In this document: piece after piece, positions 9,285-18,200 of the stretch | Position numbering within the stretch: position 1 is the first letter of the stretch | How the letters are laid out: each line of letters starts with the position of its first letter | Origin: a virus | Length of the DNA stretch: 22,808 nucleotides | Direction: 5' to 3' (one strand) | Virus record (IMG/VR): IMGVR_UViG_3300028571_000131 | Coordinates: 1-22,808 of that record | The notes under the pieces: generated by a model | Seen by the model: the letters and a program-made list of their open reading frames with translations, nothing else | The model's database searches: none | What the model was told of the DNA's origin: nothing | Program-made: the position numbers and the translations under genes

Positions 9285-12200
9285 TTAGTAAGATAATCTT
9301 AATGGTAAAATTCTAGAGACATGTGCAGAAGTTTCTATTCCTATAACACCATTTTGATTATTAAATTGAAAAGATTTCGAATTTAAAGATCTTGAAATAT
9401 TAATAGAACCCCAAGTATATGTTCCATAATTATTTAAACTAGTTGAAATAAAATTTGATCCAGTGTTTATTCCAGATATCGAAAAAACATTAGAATATAC
9501 ACGAAGTGTGGATGTACCAATAGAAACAACATGGTTTGCATAATATATATTATCTATAAAACTATTTCCAATAGAAACTACATCAATTGAATTATTTTTA
9601 ATTGATGTAGTTCCATTTCCAATAGTAGTATTTTCGATAACAAAATAGTCTCCTGTAGAAATTCCAGAACGGGTTACTTTTTGGGCAGAAGAAATATTTT
9701 TATCTAATGGAGGATCTGTAGAAATATTTGGATGTGGAATAATATCAAAAGAAATTGATGGTGTTGTGGTTCCGATACCAACAGAACTTGTTCCAATTCC
9801 TACAATTAATCCATAGTCTCCATTATAAGACACTTTTTTAATTTTTTCTGTAATTGCGGTAGTTCCTATTCCAACAATAATAATATCATTTAAAGTTTGA
9901 GATAAATCATCAATTGTATTAAAAAATGGAAAAGTATTTTTTACATACATTTTCGTATCTGTCGAAGATAATGATACAATTATATTTGTAGTTGGATTTA
10001 TGATAGGTTCTAAATAATTTCTTTCTTTTGATATTTTTTCTCCATCGATAATAATATCCGATTTTTGTTTTGACCAAACAATTGGTCGGAGAAATGATTT
10101 GTCAGTAATTATTCCAATTCCACTATATGTTTGAGTTTCTAATGTATCTGCAGCAATTAATTCGTAAACTATTCTTTCTTCTTGAGATGGAATATTATCT
10201 TTTTTTTGTAATCTAATTCTATCTCCTGGTTTAATTGTTTCATCTATGTCTATTTCAAGATAATCTGATTCGGAACCAGTATAAAAATAAATTTTAAATT
10301 TACTTCCTGCCTTTGGTGCTTCTAAAAACTTTAATCTTGTCCCACTTGTAAATTGATAATCAATATTTGGTTTTTGTAAAACATTATTAATAAATATTAA
10401 AAGATTATTTGCTAATAAAATCCCAGAACCCTCTTTGGCAACAATGCTGTAATATTCTTTATTTACTATAGTTCTTGTTAATAAAAACGATTTTCTAACT
10501 CCATTAAAAAGATTACTAAAATCATCAAGTTCCAAAAGTTGTCCCAAAGTCCAACCAGAAAATTTACTTTGATATCTATTTTTAATTGTAATGTTGAATG
10601 CTGAAGTGCCTATTCCAACTTTATATGGAATTTGGGTCAATGTTAATACATCTCCAATTGAATATCCATATCCTCTATTTTCTAAATTAAATGAAATTAT
10701 ACTACCACCTGTCCCTACTACAACGTTTATTTTTGCACCAGTTCCAGTTCCTCCACTTAAAGTTAGATTGGTGTAGGGTGCTGGTTCATCTATAATGACT
10801 ATTGGAGGACTTGAAGTTGTATATCCACTACCAGCATTTGAAATACCAAATGAAGTTACTATCCCATTAGTAACTAATGAAATAATGGATGCGCCAATTC
10901 CAATACCTAAAGTATCTGCAATTGATACTTTAGGTGGAAATCTATATCCAGATCCACCAGTTGATAATCCTATAGACTGTATAGTTCCTCCAGAAGACAC
11001 TACAGCATATCCGAATGCTCTATTTGGAGGTTGGTATCCACTTCCAAGGCCAGTAAAAAATTCATTTATAACTCCACCTCTTGGTAGATCTTCAAGATAA
11101 GATCCAGTAAAATTAATTGATTGTCCGGTTCCTACTATTTCATAATCAGACTTCAAAATAGATCCAACATCGCCATAAAATGGTTTTTGGAAAATATTAT
11201 TAACAAGAATAATACCAAAACTAGATGTAATGCCGCTAATGGTTTGATTGTTATTTTTTAAATTAAATTCACTGGTCTGACTATTAAAATTTTCTGATAT
11301 ATCATCAATTATATAATTTGTACTATAATCCAATCGATAAAAAACTCTTCCCGAAAATGTAGATCTTGTAGTTAGTTCTCCGATTCCAGTTGGACCGTAT
11401 GGAGGGTCCGAAAAATATATAACTCCATCTTTTATCAAATAATCACCAGAAAGAACATTAATTGTTGCTCCAACTGTATGTGCAGAAGATACCGTCCCCA
11501 TCTGCCCTCTAATAATATTGAGAGAATTTGTAGATCCAATACCTACTAAAGATACTTTTATTATTTCATTTTCAATTTTAATTAAAGATTTTCCTTGTAT
11601 TTTTGATATATCCGAAAGATATATTACTGTAGTTCCTATTCCTACTGATGAAGCAAGAGAAACTATTATATCTTTTCTAGATACAGGACTTTGTATAATA
11701 TTGTCAATAGAAATTATGCATCTGGTAGTAGCAAGTTCGCTTTCTACAGATAAAGTATGAACAGTTCCCACTCCAGCAGATGAAAATGTAATTGCAATTC
11801 CCGCAATCGCTTCAGTTTTTCCTATAGCTAGTTTAATTAAATCTTTTGTAATTTTAATTGCATATATTGAAGATGGAAGAATATCAGTATTACCAATTCC
11901 AATAACGTTCATAGTTACAATTCCAATTGGAGTTCCTCCATTTGATGAATATATTAAGTTTTCTCCTGTATTAAACTCGTGGTCATTTATACTAATGTTA
12001 GATAAAGGTGTTGTTATTTTAGAAGATTCGAATTTTTTATTAAAAACCGTATTTCCGGAAGAAGTTAGTATAAATGAAGTTATTCCAATTATTCCTCCAC
12101 CAACAGTAGTCGTAACTCCGGTAAATTGAGGACTTATATCATCAAGTAATAAAACTTTATTACTAATAGATTCGTTGTAGTCAGTAATAACTTTAGAATC

Positions 12201-15200
12201 AAATTTAATTATTTTTGATAAAGAGTTATCATCAGTATCCTCTGATGCAAGATCATAATAAAATCTATCATATACTGAAGATTCGCTAAAAATTTCTACA
12301 TTTAAGTCAACCTGAGATACATCGCTATTAACTTTAACAGTATTTCCAATTCCATTTAAAATTTGCAAATCTGAAAAATTCTTAAATCCAGATGTGTGCA
12401 ATATGCTATTTACGGATTCTTTCCATGTATCATAATCAATTTCGCTTTTTATTGAATAAGAAAATCTTTGATAATAATCATTATCGTGAATTCTTTGATC
12501 ATTAAAACTAAGTTTTCCTTTATTATTTTCCCAATCTATTGATTTTCTTGATATACTATTTACTTCAAAATCAAAATCAAATTCGTATATATTTTCAATT
12601 GAAGATTTATAATTTCCTATATTTCCAACTATTATTTTATTTTTTTCAAATATACCTTGAGGATTTATAATTTTTAACGTTTGGGAAATTGGATCCCAAC
12701 CATTTTTAGCAACAAATCCATAAGCATTTCCATTGATTTGAGTTATTTTTTCTCCTTCAATAAATTTAACTTTTTCAAATTCTGGACTGTATATTGCCAA
12801 ATCTGTAGATTTTATTACTCTTCCAAAAATATTAGTAGGGTCAAATGATCCCCCAGTACTTCCAATTCCAGAAATAGAATAGGTAACACTCTCAGAACCA
12901 CCTGTCGTATTAATTCCAGTAACAACAAAATACCTATATCCATAATCACTAGAATTATATCCATCTGCATTATTTGTAATTTTTACATTTTCTACATAAA
13001 TTTTATCATTCACAGAAAATGGAAATTTAGAAAATCCAGTAATTGGTGACCTAAGAAATAAAGTATTTAATCCAAATTCGGAAACTGCATCTGAAACTGA
13101 CACTCCATTTGAATTTATAGTTGGTATAATTCTCAAATTATTCGAAAGTCCACTATCATTTGAAATAATTTGAACTTTAGATACAGAATTTCCTTGTGTA
13201 CTGGTTTTAGTTAAAATGTTTGGATTTCCAATTGCAATAGTTTTTGGCGCTGATGTATAATTTGCTCCTCCATTATCAATATTAATATTTTTCAAAGTCA
13301 AAATATCAAATAACCTTAAAATAATATAAGAATCTACTTTTGGTGCTAATGTTTTATTATTTGTAAACTCTAATCCTTGATTTGTAATATCAACATCTAA
13401 AATTTTTCCAATATTATCCGATTCTATAGATAATGTAGCATAGTTTCCAGATATTGTTTCTATTGATGATACTGTTGGTAATTTTGAAATATTTTGTCCA
13501 GAATTAATAATTTTTATAGAATGAATTCCTCCCGTTTCTTTATTAGAATTAGTAGAATAATATGCGGTAGATAATCCAGAAATATTATAAAATGTAGTTT
13601 CTGCACTTCCAACTAAAGTAAATGAAAATGTGGTACTTCCAATACCTGAAATTTTATGAACTCCATTGATTTTTGAGTCTACAATTTCAATACTAGAGTA
13701 ATTCGGAACCTCAGTATTTACTGATGATGGATAGGTAGTTGTAAATTTTAAATCATTACCTTCAATTCTATAATATAATTTTTCTGGTAAAGAGTCTTTA
13801 ATTGAAATATTAATTTTAGTCGATGAGTTGGCATCTCCGAATACACCATTTTTTTTAATTAATTTAGATTCATATCTTGATTTAAAATCAGAATCAGTAT
13901 AAAAATTGATATCATAACCAGATAAACTAGTATCAGAAACTGCAATAGAAACATTATTTCCTCTGTAGAAGGTTAATTTTGGATTAATCTTTGCCAATTC
14001 GTGAGTTCCTGATCCAAATGAAGTTATTCCAATATTTTCATATGGAAATTTAATTACGTCAAAATTATTTTTTGCAATCTTTATTGTGTTATTATTTATT
14101 TTGATTATGTGATATATTCCATTGTTTTCGAGTGGTGTAATTGGATTTGTTGCAGTGTAAACTACCAAATCCCCAGTTTGATAGTTATGATTAATAATTG
14201 AAATATTTGAATTTGAAGTACCAACACCGACTGCAGTGGATGCAAATGAAACTTGGTTTGTTACTAATTTTTTAATAACACTATTGAATTTAAAATTATA
14301 ATAATCAAATTTATTAGAAATAATATTTAATTTGATTGTATCATTTTTTATAAGGTTGTGAGGTTCATTTAGTGTAATATTTACATTTGTTTTTTTAACT
14401 TGTCCAGTTATCTCATCTACAATTGTTTCGAGTTTATGATTATTTCCAGATACAGAATTGAAATAAATATAAGAAGTCGAAAACCCAATCTTTGATGTAG
14501 ATAAACCAATAAATTCATCACTAAGTTTTACGCAGTAAAAAACACCAACATCACTCAATGAAAAAGTTGGACTTAACGTAGAGTTACTAGATGCAAAAAT
14601 TGTTCCACCGATTGCAACATATGATACTAAATCACCAGTTTTAAATTGATGATTTGGTAAATAAATTGATCTTGGAGGAATTGATTTTCTAATATCATCA
14701 CTTCCCGACGTTCCCACTATTACGTTACTATAAGTAGTTCCAATTCCAACAGATTTTGTAGAATCAAAATAATATAGCTTGCTGTTTTCTTTATTTTTAT
14801 TTTTTAATTTTTCATTTACGTTAAATGTAAATTCTTTTGGAAATTTTGTTACTAATTTACCAAATGTATGTGATGATCCAACGGAGTTATCATAACTCCT
14901 GATAACTCTATACTTATTATTATATTCATCGATGTTAATAATAAGTATTTTTTCGGATCCAATACCAATTATATCGTTTATTTTAATATTTTTATTAGAT
15001 GGTGGTTCTGAGATTGAAATAAATGTAGTAATTCCAGTGGCCAAAGTACTTCCAATTGCACTAGATACTGAAGACACAAAAGAAGTAATCCCAATAATTC
15101 TAATTCCTTCAATATTTTTATAAAGTGAAGATGAAATTCCACTTATTTCAACAATATCACCATCTATAAAATTAAGAGGAGATGTGCTGAATGCAGTAAC

Positions 15201-18200
15201 ATTTGTTCCAAGAACAGAAAATTTCAAATTATTATTTATTATTTCTGTCGTTGCAATAGAAATAATATTTTTACCCAAAATCTCACTTACGGCACAATTA
15301 ATAGAATTTTGATTTGAAAAATTTAAAATGTCACCGACTTTATATAAACTTCCGGGATTTATTACATTTATGGATGAAATGTCCGAAAGTTTAGTTAATT
15401 TTACTTTTACATTTGCATTTGAATTTAAAGAATCCATTAGAAATGGATAATTCCTATGAGATTCTTTTAGTCCTAGTGGAGTTATATTTCTTTTGTATTC
15501 TCCAGTGTTTATATATGAATCTGATTGATCAATTAATACATCATAGTTAAATAAATCTGAAGAATTATAATGTTTAATTGTTATGTATGGAAATGCTGGA
15601 TTGTTATTGTCGTCTAAAGTAGAAAAATAAGCATAAGTTCCATTAGGAAAATCTGAATTTATAAGATATCTTCCATTATATTCGTCCAAATCTCCATTTC
15701 CATTATAAAAATAATCATCTACAAAATAACCAAGAGGATATCCAGAAGGTCTTAGATTATTATCTAAATTTTGGTTAAGTTCATAACTAGATTTTAATCT
15801 TTTTATTCCTCCAGTTCCAGAAGAGTCTGGAATACTTTTAGCATTTCCACATGGTCCATAAATTGGATTTCCGTCATATGCCCAACCAATAATGGGAGAG
15901 TGGGATAATCCCTCCAATAATTCTTCAAATGTGTTTGGGTCCAAATTATCACCTAAAATTTTACGAATTTCTTTTGTAGCGTAAAATGAACAAATTTTAT
16001 TCTGTTTTAATTTTATTTCAGATGGAATCTGTAAAGTTCCCTTATAAATTTCTTCATTTAAAATATTTTTATATCTTTCTACTGAATTAATTTTCCATTC
16101 GTGTATATTTGAGTTAAATATTGCACCAGATCCTGCAGGAAGAACTCTAATATATGTTTCATTTTTGGTGTATCCTTTTCCGCTATTAATAATTTCTATT
16201 GAAGTTATTTTTCCATTTGAAACATTTGATTTTAATTTAGCATATTTTCCAGAACCGATAATTTCAAGTATTGGTGGAGTAGTGTATTCCAATCCAGAGT
16301 TTAGAATCCGAATATCAACTATTTCTCCATTTGTATTAATAATTGGAAAAAGATCTCCATTTATTCCAGTTTTTAGTGAAATTGATGGTTCTTTTATATA
16401 ATTGATAATATCCGTTACGCCATATCCAATACCTCCGTTACTTATGAATATATTTTCTATTTTTCCTCTAGATACTGCATACGCTGTGGCATCATAATAT
16501 GAGGGCCTTATAGTATCCCCAATACCAGTATTCCCTAAAATATTAACTTTTATTTCGGGGTAATTGAAAGTATGTGTTCCTGCTCCAATACTTTTTAAAT
16601 TTTCATAAATTTTGTTGTTAAAATTATTATCCGAAATACTAGATGCAGATCCGGCATTACTTAATTTGAATTTATTCGGATCAATAACAAATACATTGTA
16701 ATATGATGAGGTGGAAAGTCCCAAAATTTCAGTATCACTATTAGAATATGTTACTAAGTCCTTATTCTTGAAATTATGATTTTTTGCATAAATGTAATTA
16801 TCATACGTGTTAATACCTACAAATGTTTTATATATATCCTCTCGATTTATTGGTGGATAAGGTTGTGCATTAATTACTATCTTATTATTTGAATATAATG
16901 ATCCTTGATTATTGATAACAATTTTATCAATAATTTTTCTATTTCGGTTTGAAGTAAAGGTATGTGTATTATTTCCAAATAATACAAAATCTATTAATTC
17001 TGTTTTTTTAATTGCTCTTTCCTTTGTCGATGCAATAGAAAATGAAGTATTATCTATTTTTGCAACATAATAAATTGCACCATTTGATAATCTAGAAGTA
17101 GAAAATCCCACATTGGTACTTCCGATCCCAATTGCAACTCCGTTCGAAGTGTATATTATTTCTTCTCCATCTAAAAATTTGTGATCATAATCTAGAATAA
17201 TTTTATTAAGAAAAAGATTGACTTTTAAATCAGAAAATGATATAGAGTGCCTAAATGATTTAAGCGTTGCTGAGCACTCTGCTCCAATTCCATTACCGCC
17301 AGAAATAGTAACAGATGGTATATTTGTATAATCAAATCCCGGAGATGTTAAAATTATTTCAGAAATATTTCCCTGAATGTGCGCATATGCTTCTGCTCCA
17401 CTTCCCGTACTATCTACTATGGAAACATTTGGCGGATTTGTAATATCATAATTATTTCCATTATTTAATATATTAATTTTTTCCAATTGACCGTAAAATG
17501 CAGAATCAGTATGAATTGGAGAATGCAATTCAATTCCATTAACTCCAACTCCTATTTGACCAGTAATATTAATATTATTTTTTGAATTTTTTGGTGTTTT
17601 TAGTATTCTTCTAAAATTATTTTGATTAATAAGAGATTTATTAAATAAATTCGATGGAGAAATTATATGAGAATCGTTACCAGATCCATTAAAAAATACA
17701 AAAGAGTTATTAGATAAATTTGATTTGTTTAATGCTAATTTTATATTATCATTATTTATTTTTTTTATATAATAAAACCCACTACTGATTCCGGTAATTC
17801 CACTAGAATCAGTTAAAGAATTATAATAAATTTTATCTCCTGTTATGAAGTTATGCTCATTGATGCTAATTGTACTAGAAGATGCACTAGATGATGTAAA
17901 TATTTTAGATCTATTTGTGGTTTCTATTGAAGAATATGATGGAAATCCAGAGAATGCAATATAAGTATTTTGGTCTTTATCGATAAATGAATTCTGAATA
18001 TCTGCAAGTAAAAAATTTAATTTGAGATTTTCATTTACGTATTTTAAATTTTTCTTAATAGTATATTCGCCAAATGAATTCAGTTGACCGCTAAAAATTT
18101 TAAATTTATTATTATCAAGTATTTCAGTTACTTTAACATTAGAAATTACAACAATATTGGTCTTTTTGTCGATTATATCAATATTATCTTCTTTATGTAA

